A DNA stretch of 5,044 nt, taken from assembly GCA_003232855.1 (NCBI GenBank), contig QIKC01000011.1, positions 1-5,044 on the forward strand, read 5' to 3'. The notes below the pieces were generated by a model that worked only from the letters and a program-made list of their open reading frames with translations, had not been told where the DNA came from and made no database searches. This DNA comes from Verrucomicrobiales bacterium. GTDB lineage: Bacteria; Verrucomicrobiota; Verrucomicrobiia; Verrucomicrobiales; DEV007. How positions within the stretch are numbered: the stretch's first letter is position 1; each line of letters opens with the position of its first letter. Positions 1-5,044 of the stretch are shown here, in pieces. A program made the translations under genes and the position numbers.

Positions 1-38
1 TGAGGCTTTGCAATGTCACGCAGAATTTTAAAAAACAT
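1..38 (-). CDS. possible start of a leftward gene, cut by the window edge
   Basis: On the reverse strand an ATG at 38-36 opens a frame with no stop to the window edge, reading MFFKILRDIAKP. The look is that of a plausible protein N-terminus, but twelve codons without a stop is weak evidence. About 70 bases upstream on the same strand is a perfect TTGACA (115-110), with a poor TATCTG (91-86) 18 bases further on, so a divergent promoter is conceivable. No ribosome binding site precedes the ATG. No function can be given. If real, the gene is divergent from the aminomutase gene and the two share this leader. Confidence 0.2.
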   Translation of the reverse strand, partial: MFFKILRDIAKP

Positions 39-274
39 AGGCTAGTGTGCTGAAACAGTGCGGCTTACGACGATCGTCACACCGCCAGATACGCTAACAT
101 TCGCGACTTTGTCAAGATCCCTTAAATAGTTTTCTCCCCACAGCACGGTGGCGTCCAGTGGCTGACGCTTCCAACGGCAATCCCTGTCTGGCACCTCCTC
201 TAGCGACCTCCCGAGGCCTGTTTGACAAGCGCATGCGGGGTTCTAGTTTAGGCGTCGCCGAATCCGGCCACGCG

Positions 275-1438
275 ATGCCATCTCCCCCGCCCTCTCCCGA
301 CGCCGAGTTCGTCTCGCACGCCCCCGGCTATTGGCGCGGGAAGGAAGTCGCCGCCTCCGACTGGGACGACCAGCGCTGGCAATTAAAAAACCGCGTCACC
401 ACGTTGGCGGGGCTCGAAGAACACCTAACGCTCTGCGAAGAAGAGCGCGCCGGGGTTCTGCTCTCCGGCAACAAGCTGGCGCTGGCGATCACCCCGCACT
501 TCTTCAACCTCATCCACCCCACCGATCCTGACTGCCCGATCCGACGCCAAGTGGTGCCACGCATCGAGGAAACACTGCGCGACCCCGCCGAGATGGCCGA
601 CCCCTGTGGCGAAGACAGCCACATGCCGGTGCCCGGCCTAGTGCATCGCTACCCCGACCGCGTGCTGTTTTTGATCACCGACCGCTGCGCCGCCTACTGC
701 CGCTACTGCACCCGCAGTCGCGTGGTCAGTGGTGCGGGCGAACAGGAACTGGAAACCGATTTCGAAGAGGCCTTCCGTTATCTAGAGAGGACGACCTCGG
801 TGCGCGACGTGTTGCTATCCGGTGGCGACCCATTGCTTTTTTCCGACGCCAAGTTGGAAAAAATCCTCGCCCGCCTGCACGCGATCCCGCACATCGAATT
901 CGTCCGCATCGGCACCAGAGTTCCCATTTTTCTCCCGCAGCGCATCACGCCAGAGCTGTGCGCGATGTTGAAAAAATACCACCCGCTCTTCGTCAGCGTC
1001 CACACCAACCACCCGCGCGAACTCACCGTCGAGGTGCGCGACGCCCTCGGTCGCCTCGCCGATGCCGGCATCCCGCTGGGCAACCAAAGCGTCCTCCTGC
1101 GCGGCGTTAACGATGACTTGGAGACCATGCGCACGCTGGTTCACAAGCTGCTACGCTGCCGCGTCCGCCCCTACTACCTCTACCAGTGCGACTTGATCGA
1201 AGGATCAGCACACCTGCGCAGCTCCATCGCCAAAGGGATCGAGATCATCGAAGGCCTGCGCGGCCACACCACCGGTTACGCCGTCCCGCAATTCGTCATC
1301 GACGCCCCCGGCGGCGGTGGCAAGGTGCCCATCAATCCCGATTACATCGTCGAAAACACACCCGAACAAACCGTCATCCGCAACTACGAAGGCAAACACT
1401 ACGCTTATCCTGGTGCGCCTGCGGCGCGGGTGATTTGA
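275..1438 (+). CDS. kamA: L-lysine 2,3-aminomutase (radical SAM, PLP-dependent)
   Basis: The enzyme interconverts L-lysine and L-beta-lysine in the cytoplasm, using a 4Fe-4S cluster, S-adenosylmethionine and pyridoxal phosphate. Numbering from the in-frame GTG at 158, the cluster motif CxxxCxxC is C177, C181, C184, and R186 follows as expected for substrate carboxylate binding. D345 (in YQCDL) and D382 match the two aspartates that hold the lysine amino group, and K389 in PGGGGK is the PLP lysine. From memory of the clostridial enzyme (C125, D293, D330, K337), every spacing is identical. This and PGGGGK argue against EpmB, which acts on EF-P. The protein stops shortly after the core and lacks the C-terminal cysteine cluster that binds zinc in the clostridial protein. 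I prefer ATG 275 (387 residues): the upstream part is unconserved in style and has less typical codons. ATG 233 and GTG 158 (426 residues, with a weak GGTGG upstream) remain possible. No beta-lysine acetyltransferase gene is adjacent. Confidence 0.9.
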   Translation: MPSPPPSPDAEFVSHAPGYWRGKEVAASDWDDQRWQLKNRVTTLAGLEEHLTLCEEERAGVLLSGNKLALAITPHFFNLIHPTDPDCPIRRQVVPRIEETLRDPAEMADPCGEDSHMPVPGLVHRYPDRVLFLITDRCAAYCRYCTRSRVVSGAGEQELETDFEEAFRYLERTTSVRDVLLSGGDPLLFSDAKLEKILARLHAIPHIEFVRIGTRVPIFLPQRITPELCAMLKKYHPLFVSVHTNHPRELTVEVRDALGRLADAGIPLGNQSVLLRGVNDDLETMRTLVHKLLRCRVRPYYLYQCDLIEGSAHLRSSIAKGIEIIEGLRGHTTGYAVPQFVIDAPGGGGKVPINPDYIVENTPEQTVIRNYEGKHYAYPGAPAARVI

Positions 1439-1572
1439 TGATTTGTTATTGGATCATTGGGGAATTCGGACTGAGATAAGCGACGTCAATCGCCCCCCAA
1501 TCAACAAATCATCCAATAACCAATCAACCAATGCCAGGAATCGTTATTAAGCCCCGCTCTCGCATCTTCCAC
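1408..1572 (+). repeat. 165-bp tandem direct repeat, copy 1
   Basis: This copy starts inside the last codons of the aminomutase gene (PGAPAARVI and the stop), covers the 92-base spacer 1439-1530, and ends after the first 14 codons of a methyltransferase gene start (ATG 1531). It abuts copy 2 directly. The two align without gaps at an offset of 165, with seven mismatches: 1455/1620, 1462/1627, 1463/1628, 1498/1663, 1536/1701, 1545/1710 and 1548/1713. This copy holds the real end of the aminomutase gene, but its methyltransferase start is cut off at 1572. No obvious microhomology is seen at the junction. Confidence 0.97.
1438..1512. repeat. imperfect inverted repeat in the intergenic spacer, with CCAAT/ATTGG motifs
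   Basis: ATGATTTGTT at 1438-1447 is complementary to AACAAATCAT at 1503-1512, and ATTGGGG at 1456-1462 to CCCCAAT at 1495-1501. This gives a two-part stem with an 8-base bulge on the left. The central loop holds a small GCGA/TCGC stem (1480-1483 and 1490-1493). ATTGG occurs at 1448 and 1456, and CCAAT at 1497, 1513, 1520 and 1528, the last touching the ATG at 1531. The stem is AT-rich with no T-run after it, so it is not a standard terminator. It could be a dispersed repeat or a protein site. Confidence 0.5.
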
Positions 1573-1644
1573 TCCTGGTGCGCCTGCGGCGCGGGTGATT
1601 TGATGATTTGTTATTGGATAATTGGGAGATTCGGACTGAGATAA
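1531..1644 (+). pseudogene. truncated duplicate of the methyltransferase gene start
   Basis: ATG 1531 repeats the first 14 codons of the downstream gene (MPGIVIKPRSRIFH), after which the frame runs into the duplicated aminomutase tail and spacer and stops at TAA 1642-1644. The product would be a 37-residue chimera with no domain. It is a by-product of the duplication and is unlikely to be functional. Because its leader up to the ATG is almost the same as that of the real gene, it could still attract ribosomes. Confidence 0.75.
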
Positions 1645-1737
1645 GCGACGTCAATCGCCCCCAAATCAACAAATCATCCAATAACCAATCAACCAATGCC
1701 CGGAATCGTCATCAAGCCCCGCTCTCGCATCTTCCAC
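1573..1737 (+). repeat. 165-bp tandem direct repeat, copy 2
   Basis: This is the second unit of the duplication. It begins with a 31-base orphan copy of the aminomutase gene tail (1573-1603, identical to 1408-1438, including the stop). It then repeats the spacer (1604-1695) and carries the intact start of the methyltransferase gene at 1696. It therefore supplies the functional 5' end of the downstream gene, while copy 1 supplies the functional 3' end of the upstream gene. The unit is exactly 55 codons long, but the orphan tail is not in frame with the methyltransferase start. Confidence 0.97.
1603..1677. repeat. second copy of the spacer inverted repeat, partly decayed
   Basis: The outer stem is kept (ATGATTTGTT 1603-1612 with AACAAATCAT 1668-1677). 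The inner stem is weakened: C to A at 1663 and changes at 1627-1628 leave only ATTGGG opposite CCCAAAT. If the stem had a role in RNA, this copy, which lies directly before the functional methyltransferase start, would fold less well than copy 1. Confidence 0.45.
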
Positions 1738-2406
1738 GGACATGAGTGGGTATATGCTAGTGAAGTCAAAAAAGCCTTCGGCGACCCGCAGCCCGGCGAT
1801 GTCATCTCGCTGAAGGATTACAAGGATCGGCCGATGGGCACGGCGATTTACAACCCGCAGTCGCAAATCGTCGCCCGCCGCTTTTCGCGTCGTAAGCAGC
1901 AGCTCGATGCCGAATTCTTCGCCCGCCGCATCACCCGCGCTCTGGAATTGCGCACGCGACTGGAGGGTATCGACCCCGAACTCTGCCGTCTGGTTTGGAG
2001 CGAGAGCGACGGCCTGCCCGGCGTGGTGATCGACCGCTATGGCGAGCACTTGGTTCTCCAAACACTGACCCTAGCGATGAACCAACGCGTCGAGGCCATC
2101 GGCGAGGCGCTGCGCGAAGTGCTCTCGCCAACCTCGATCACCCTACGCAACGAGAGCCCGGTGCGCGCCGCAGAGGGGATGTCCCCCGAAAAGCGGATGC
2201 TGCACGGCGACGCCCCCGCCCCGTTCCGCATCGAGTGTCCTTCGAAGTCGACCCGCTCGGTGGCCAGAAGACCGGGCTCTACCTCGACCAACTCGACAAC
2301 TACGCGCGCGTCGCCCGGCTCACCGCAGGGCGCAGCGTGCTCGACTGCTTCACCAACCAGGGCGGCTTCGCCCTGCACGCGGCCGCTGCGGGCGCCAGCG
2401 CTGTGA
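1696..2406 (+). CDS. 5' reading frame of the split methyltransferase (PUA-like domain and linker)
   Basis: As it stands, the frame from ATG 1696 gives 236 residues, but only the first 180 or so (to 2235) are family-like. Residues 1-75 resemble the PUA-like domain (RIFHGHEWVYASEV and onward). About residues 95-180 form the linker region, with SDGLPGVVIDRYG and the NESPVR...EGMSPEK segment. The last 56 residues, from CPSKSTRS on, are out-of-frame Ser/Thr/Pro/Ala-rich sequence. A product of this frame alone could bind RNA but has no SAM-binding or catalytic site. Confidence 0.7.
   Translation: MPGIVIKPRSRIFHGHEWVYASEVKKAFGDPQPGDVISLKDYKDRPMGTAIYNPQSQIVARRFSRRKQQLDAEFFARRITRALELRTRLEGIDPELCRLVWSESDGLPGVVIDRYGEHLVLQTLTLAMNQRVEAIGEALREVLSPTSITLRNESPVRAAEGMSPEKRMLHGDAPAPFRIECPSKSTRSVARRPGSTSTNSTTTRASPGSPQGAACSTASPTRAASPCTRPLRAPAL
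2229..2241 (+). other. frameshift junction in the methyltransferase gene
   Basis: Frame 1 reads CGC ATC GAG TGT and frame 3 reads CAT CGA GTG TCC through the same bases. Similarity to the family passes from the first frame to the second here. In E. coli RlmI the matching segment is IEEHGMKLLVD; here IE is followed directly by VSFEVD. Loss of about 10 bases encoding the missing E-x-G turn accounts for both the frame change and the missing residues. Confidence 0.75.
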
Positions 2407-2861
2407 TCGGCGTCGACAGCAGCGCGAGTGCTATCGCCGCCGCCGAATCGAACGCCACGCACGCGGGATTGGCCAATACCTCGTGGCTTGAAGACAACGT
2501 GTTCGACGATTTGAAACGGCGCGATTCCGCCGACGAGAACTTCGGGCTCGTAATCCTCGATCCGCCCTCGTTCACCCGCAATAAACGCTCGCTCAACGAC
2601 GCCATGCGCGGTTACAAGGAGATCCACCTGCGCGCCTTGAAATTGCTAGAGCCCGGCGGAATCTTGGTCACTTTCACCTGTTCGCATCACGTCACCCGCC
2701 GCGCTTTTCTGGAAATGTTACGCGACGCGGCGGTCGATGCTCGGCGTACCTTACGCCAAGTCGACACCTACGCGCAGCGCGCCGATCACCCTATCAACCC
2801 CTCCATCCCCGAAACGGAATACCTGCACGGCTTCGCCTTCGAGGTGATCCCCGCCTGGTAG
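2235..2861 (+). CDS. 3' reading frame of the split methyltransferase (SAM-binding catalytic domain)
   Basis: This part holds the Rossmann methyltransferase domain. GGQKTGLYLDQ leads into motif I (VLDCFTNQGGF, about 2337-2369). GVDSS follows at the end of the second strand, DPPSF is at 2559-2573, and FTCSHH has the probable catalytic cysteine at 2679-2681. It ends with the family-like ADHPINPSIPETEYLHGFAF. The frame is open upstream to a TTG at 1995, but that stretch is out-of-frame shadow. A GTG sits exactly at 2235, so independent initiation is possible in principle, though no ribosome binding site is visible. The stop at 2859-2861 lies nine bases before the exporter gene. Confidence 0.7.
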   Translation: MSFEVDPLGGQKTGLYLDQLDNYARVARLTAGRSVLDCFTNQGGFALHAAAAGASAVIGVDSSASAIAAAESNATHAGLANTSWLEDNVFDDLKRRDSADENFGLVILDPPSFTRNKRSLNDAMRGYKEIHLRALKLLEPGGILVTFTCSHHVTRRAFLEMLRDAAVDARRTLRQVDTYAQRADHPINPSIPETEYLHGFAFEVIPAW

Positions 2862-2870
2862 TGGATCGGT

Positions 2871-4634
2871 ATGAACGGCTCGGCGATCTCCAGGGGTGAC
2901 TTGCGCCAGTTCTGGACGCTGGCTCGCGCCAACGTCCGAGTGCTGCGCGCACGGCTGCGCGAATCGCTGACCAGCTCGAAGCTGATGAGCGCCACCATCG
3001 GCAGCTTCCTCGCCGGCTATATGGTGGTCGGCTACTTCCTCTTCTCCTACGGGCTGGTCTACATCACCAAGCTCCCGGGGCTGGGCAACGTGCTCTCCGA
3101 ACGCATCTTTTACCTGCTGTTCTTTTTCTTCTTTCTCATGCTGGCCTTCTCCAATGCCATGATCAGCTACACCGCGCTCTACCGCAGCCGTGAGACCACC
3201 TGGCTGCTGTCCCTGCCGGTGGGGTTCCGCGCTCTTTACGGCTGGCGATTTGTTGAAACGTTAGTCTTTTCAAGCTGGGGACTGATCGTCATCAGCGCAC
3301 CGTTGCTGGCCGCCTACGGCGGCATCCGTTCAGCGCCGCCGGACTTCTATGTGAAGGCGTTGCTGGTGGCGGTGCCCTTCGTCGCCATCCCCGCAGCCGT
3401 CGCCGGCTGGGCATTGCTGCTAGCGGTGCGTTACGTGAACCGCTGGGTGCTGGGCGCACTCGGCGCGATCGGCCTCTACTTTGTCATCCAAATCGCGATC
3501 ACCTTTCTCAGTCCCGCTTCGGAGGAAGCGGCGGGCACCGGCACCAGCATCGTCGCCACCGTCAACCAAGTGCTGCGCCACACCGAGCTGAGCGTCCACC
3601 CGCTGATGCCCAGCACTTGGATCAGCAATGCCCTGGCTGGCTGGAGCCGCCCTTTCGAAAGCCGCGCCACCTTCTACGCCCTGCTGGTACTGGCCTATTC
3701 GCTGTTTGGACTGTGGACGATTTCCGGCTTCGCCTGGCGCCTCTTCTACCCCGGCTACAACTCCAGCATGGGGCGCCGCGCGCGCGCCTCGTGGCGACGC
3801 AAAATCAGACGCAGCGCCAACGGCGCCACGCGCTTCGAGGCCCGCTCCACCTTGCCACTCCTCGGACGGCTCGGTATGCGCCGCGCCACGCGGGCACTGA
3901 TTCGCAAGGACTTCATCACCTTCTGGCGCGACCCAGCGCAATGGGTGCAGTTTGTCATCGTCTTCGGACTGCTGCTGCTCTACGTCCTCAACCTGCGCAA
4001 CATGGGTTATGACTACGAAAGTCCATTCTGGTCGGCGGTCATCTCCCACCTCAACCTCGGCGTCTGTGCGCTGTCCCTCTCCACGCTCACCACCCGATTC
4101 GTTTTTCCGCAATTCAGCCTCGAAGGACGCCGCCTGTGGATTCTCAGCATGTCGCCGCTGAACCTCGGCAGGATAATTTTACAAAAATTCCTCACCGGTT
4201 GGTTGGCCACCGGCACATTGACCGTCGTGCTGATCGCCATCTCCGGCTTGATGCTCAAACTCCCACCGCTCTCGATCGCCTTCTACGCCGCCATGATCGC
4301 GCTGATGAGTATCGCCCTCAACGCCCTCGCCATTGGCATCGGAACCCTCTTCCCCAATCTGCGCGAATCCAACCCAGCGAAGATCGTTTCCGGCTTCGGC
4401 GGCACACTTTGCCTCATTTTGAGCTTTCTCTACATCACTATCTTCATCTTAACGCTCGCCTATCCCGCTGCCGTTAAATTGGCCAAAACTGGGCCGCTCA
4501 GCCAACAAAACCCCGGCACAGCAAGCGTTATCGCACTCACTGCCGTCGTCCTCTTCACCGCCATCACCACCTTCCTCCCACTCTTTTTTGCCGTCCAACG
4601 TGTAAAAAAGGTGGAGATTTTCGGAAAATTGTAA
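2871..4634 (+). CDS. putative ABC exporter membrane subunit (ABC-2-like, about 12 helices)
   Basis: The 587 residues form two similar halves of about six membrane helices each, roughly at 41-66, 79-104, 128-152, 160-187, 193-213, 267-287 and 357-374, 387-407, 441-462, 468-492, 505-530, 550-574. A strongly basic cytoplasmic stretch lies between the halves (297-326, RRARASWRRKIRRS). The start of the second half, RKDFITFWRDPAQW, and the later FPQFSLEGRRLWIL resemble a large ABC-2-type exporter permease family; I recognise this by style and cannot name the substrate. There is no Walker motif, so an ATPase must come from elsewhere. No signal peptide is seen, and helix 2 has five phenylalanines in a row. 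The ATG is nine bases after the methyltransferase stop, with a weak GGATCGG before it, so the two are probably co-transcribed. Another polytopic transport protein is the main alternative. Confidence 0.75.
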   Translation: MNGSAISRGDLRQFWTLARANVRVLRARLRESLTSSKLMSATIGSFLAGYMVVGYFLFSYGLVYITKLPGLGNVLSERIFYLLFFFFFLMLAFSNAMISYTALYRSRETTWLLSLPVGFRALYGWRFVETLVFSSWGLIVISAPLLAAYGGIRSAPPDFYVKALLVAVPFVAIPAAVAGWALLLAVRYVNRWVLGALGAIGLYFVIQIAITFLSPASEEAAGTGTSIVATVNQVLRHTELSVHPLMPSTWISNALAGWSRPFESRATFYALLVLAYSLFGLWTISGFAWRLFYPGYNSSMGRRARASWRRKIRRSANGATRFEARSTLPLLGRLGMRRATRALIRKDFITFWRDPAQWVQFVIVFGLLLLYVLNLRNMGYDYESPFWSAVISHLNLGVCALSLSTLTTRFVFPQFSLEGRRLWILSMSPLNLGRIILQKFLTGWLATGTLTVVLIAISGLMLKLPPLSIAFYAAMIALMSIALNALAIGIGTLFPNLRESNPAKIVSGFGGTLCLILSFLYITIFILTLAYPAAVKLAKTGPLSQQNPGTASVIALTAVVLFTAITTFLPLFFAVQRVKKVEIFGKL

Positions 4635-4657
4635 TATTAATAGGTGTTAACTAAAAT
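4629..4657 (+). promoter_or_regulatory. candidate sigma-70-type promoter for the coiled-coil gene
   Basis: TTGTAA at 4629-4634 (four of six consensus bases) and TAAAAT at 4652-4657 (five of six) are 17 bases apart. The -35 box overlaps the exporter stop codon. Transcription would start near 4664, leaving a leader of about 28 bases before ATG 4692. The stretch is very AT-rich against a GC-rich background, so chance matches are more likely here than elsewhere. Confidence 0.4.
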
Positions 4658-4673
4658 TATTTGTAAATTTTAG
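4651..4673. repeat. perfect 8-bp palindrome overlapping the candidate -10 box
   Basis: CTAAAATT (4651-4658) and AATTTTAG (4666-4673) are exact reverse complements separated by seven bases. The left arm covers the candidate -10 and the right arm covers the expected transcription start, which is where a repressor could act. The stem is nearly all A-T and has no T-run after it, so it is unlikely to be a terminator for the exporter gene. Confidence 0.4.
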
Positions 4674-4691
4674 ACTCACCAAATATTGCAT

Positions 4692-5044
4692 ATGAACCGA
4701 TTGACTGACTTTTCATCCGTAGGAGACTCGAACATTTTGACCTTCGAAGAAGGGGCCGAGATGGATCCTAGCAGCCGTCTCGACGATCCGATTTTCGCTC
4801 CGACCACCGACGAGTTCGACGAACAGGTCGCGCAGGCACAGGAGCAGTTGGAGGAACTGCGCCGCCAGCAAGAGGAGATCGAACAACAGAAGATCGAGCT
4901 CGAAGAGTTGCGCCTGAAGCAATCCGAATTCCAACGCGGGCGGGTGGAGATGGTCGAAAGCCTGCAACACGCGCTCGACATCCTCGAGCGCGACGCCTTC
5001 GATGCCGAGCAGCGGGTCGAACAGTATGCGCGTGCCAAAGAATG
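4692..5044 (+). CDS. hypothetical coiled-coil protein, 3' end outside the window
   Basis: From ATG 4692 the frame is open for 117 codons to the window edge. The first 40 residues are acidic and probably flexible (MNRLTDFSSVGDSN, then EEGAEMDPSS). From about residue 42 it is rich in Glu, Gln, Leu and Arg with heptad-like spacing (EQLEELRRQQEEIEQQKIEL), the pattern of a long coiled coil, continuing through LQHALDILERDAFDAEQRVEQ. No membrane segment, signal peptide or catalytic motif is visible, and I do not recognise the family. A structural, scaffolding or cell-division-type role is possible but unsupported. No Shine-Dalgarno precedes ATG 4692. ATG 4761 (residue 24) has AGGGG at 4751-4755 and is a good alternative start. 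TTG 4737 with AGGAG at 4721-4725 is a weaker one. It appears to have its own promoter. Confidence 0.75.
   Translation, partial: MNRLTDFSSVGDSNILTFEEGAEMDPSSRLDDPIFAPTTDEFDEQVAQAQEQLEELRRQQEEIEQQKIELEELRLKQSEFQRGRVEMVESLQHALDILERDAFDAEQRVEQYARAKE

Larger units (their letters stand above)
1696..2861 (+). pseudogene. rlmI: RlmI-like 23S rRNA (cytosine-C5) methyltransferase, frameshifted
   Basis: Joining frame 1 up to about 2235 with frame 3 after it gives roughly 388 residues, close to the 396 of E. coli RlmI, and covers the whole family. RlmI methylates C1962 of 23S rRNA with S-adenosylmethionine. The order is an N-terminal PUA-like RNA-binding domain, a linker with ESDGLPGVVIDRYG, and a Rossmann methyltransferase domain. 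The two frames meet between IE (2230-2235) and VSFEVD, where relatives have about three extra residues, so a loss of about 10 bases (or another 3n+1 loss) fits. No slippery heptamer is visible, so programmed shifting is unlikely. It may be a true mutation or a sequence error. The symbol marks the family; another RlmI-type target is possible. No Shine-Dalgarno precedes ATG 1696. Confidence 0.85.

Noticed and set aside
69..78. 10-bp palindrome GACGATCGTC upstream of the aminomutase gene
   Set aside because: It is short, isolated and not tied to a convincing promoter; such palindromes occur by chance.
109..130. TTGTCA and TTAAAT as a promoter for the aminomutase gene
   Set aside because: The two elements are only about 7-8 bases apart, and no other pairing at 16-18 bases is convincing.
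1438..1512. Rho-independent terminator after the aminomutase gene
   Set aside because: The stem is AT-rich and bulged, the loop is long, and no run of T follows it.
1408..1737. CRISPR array or insertion-sequence ends
   Set aside because: There are only two abutting copies with no spacers, no transposase and no terminal inverted repeats; it is a plain tandem duplication of local sequence.
1666..2061. 131-residue leftward open frame over the methyltransferase start
   Set aside because: It ends inside the duplicated spacer and overlaps family-like forward coding sequence throughout.
2176..2240. Programmed ribosomal frameshifting in the methyltransferase gene
   Set aside because: There is no slippery heptamer at the frame change, and the join also lacks residues present in relatives, which points to a deletion.
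2037..2627. 196-residue leftward open frame opposite the methyltransferase
   Set aside because: The forward strand carries all methyltransferase motifs here; the reverse product has no recognisable domain.
3420..4112. 230-residue leftward open frame inside the exporter gene
   Set aside because: It is antisense to a gene with clear membrane-helix periodicity and family motifs. Its Glu/Ala/Gly-rich product is typical of a GC-rich shadow frame.
4676..5038. 120-residue Ser/Cys/Arg-rich leftward open frame
   Set aside because: It is the antisense of the Glu/Leu/Gln coiled-coil gene: reversed GAG and CAG codons produce the Ser/Cys-rich product.

Overview
The window is GC-rich bacterial chromosome with tightly packed genes that all read rightward. 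Shine-Dalgarno signals are weak or absent at most starts. The style of the proteins (the RlmI-type methyltransferase, and a large 12-helix ABC-2-like exporter subunit of the kind common in Verrucomicrobiota) makes me favour Verrucomicrobiota, perhaps the Opitutae. That is an impression from protein style, not a measured placement.

Layout, left to right. Positions 1-157 are a leader with no certain gene; a leftward gene may start at 38 and run off the edge. Positions 275-1438 (possibly from 158) encode a lysine 2,3-aminomutase of the radical-SAM/PLP type with all catalytic residues in place. Positions 1408-1737 are a 165-bp direct tandem duplication (158 of 165 identical). It copies the last codons of the aminomutase gene, the AT-rich intergenic spacer and the first 14 codons of the next gene. 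Positions 1696-2861 hold an RlmI-like 23S rRNA cytosine methyltransferase gene that is frameshifted near 2235. Nine bases later, 2871-4634 encodes a 587-residue polytopic membrane protein, probably the membrane subunit of an ABC exporter. After a 57-base AT-rich gap with a good promoter candidate and a palindrome, a coiled-coil protein gene starts at 4692 and leaves the window at the right edge.

Functionally these look like loosely related housekeeping or accessory genes, not one pathway. The methyltransferase and exporter genes are close enough to share a transcript. The aminomutase would supply beta-lysine, but none of its usual partners (an acetyltransferase, other lysine-fermentation genes, EF-P modification genes) is visible. 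No ATPase accompanies the exporter.

I see no convincing new biological system. The most informative oddities are the tandem duplication, whose three coding differences are all synonymous, and the frameshift about 500 bases further on. Together they suggest either recent local rearrangement and gene decay, or two strain alleles joined during assembly.
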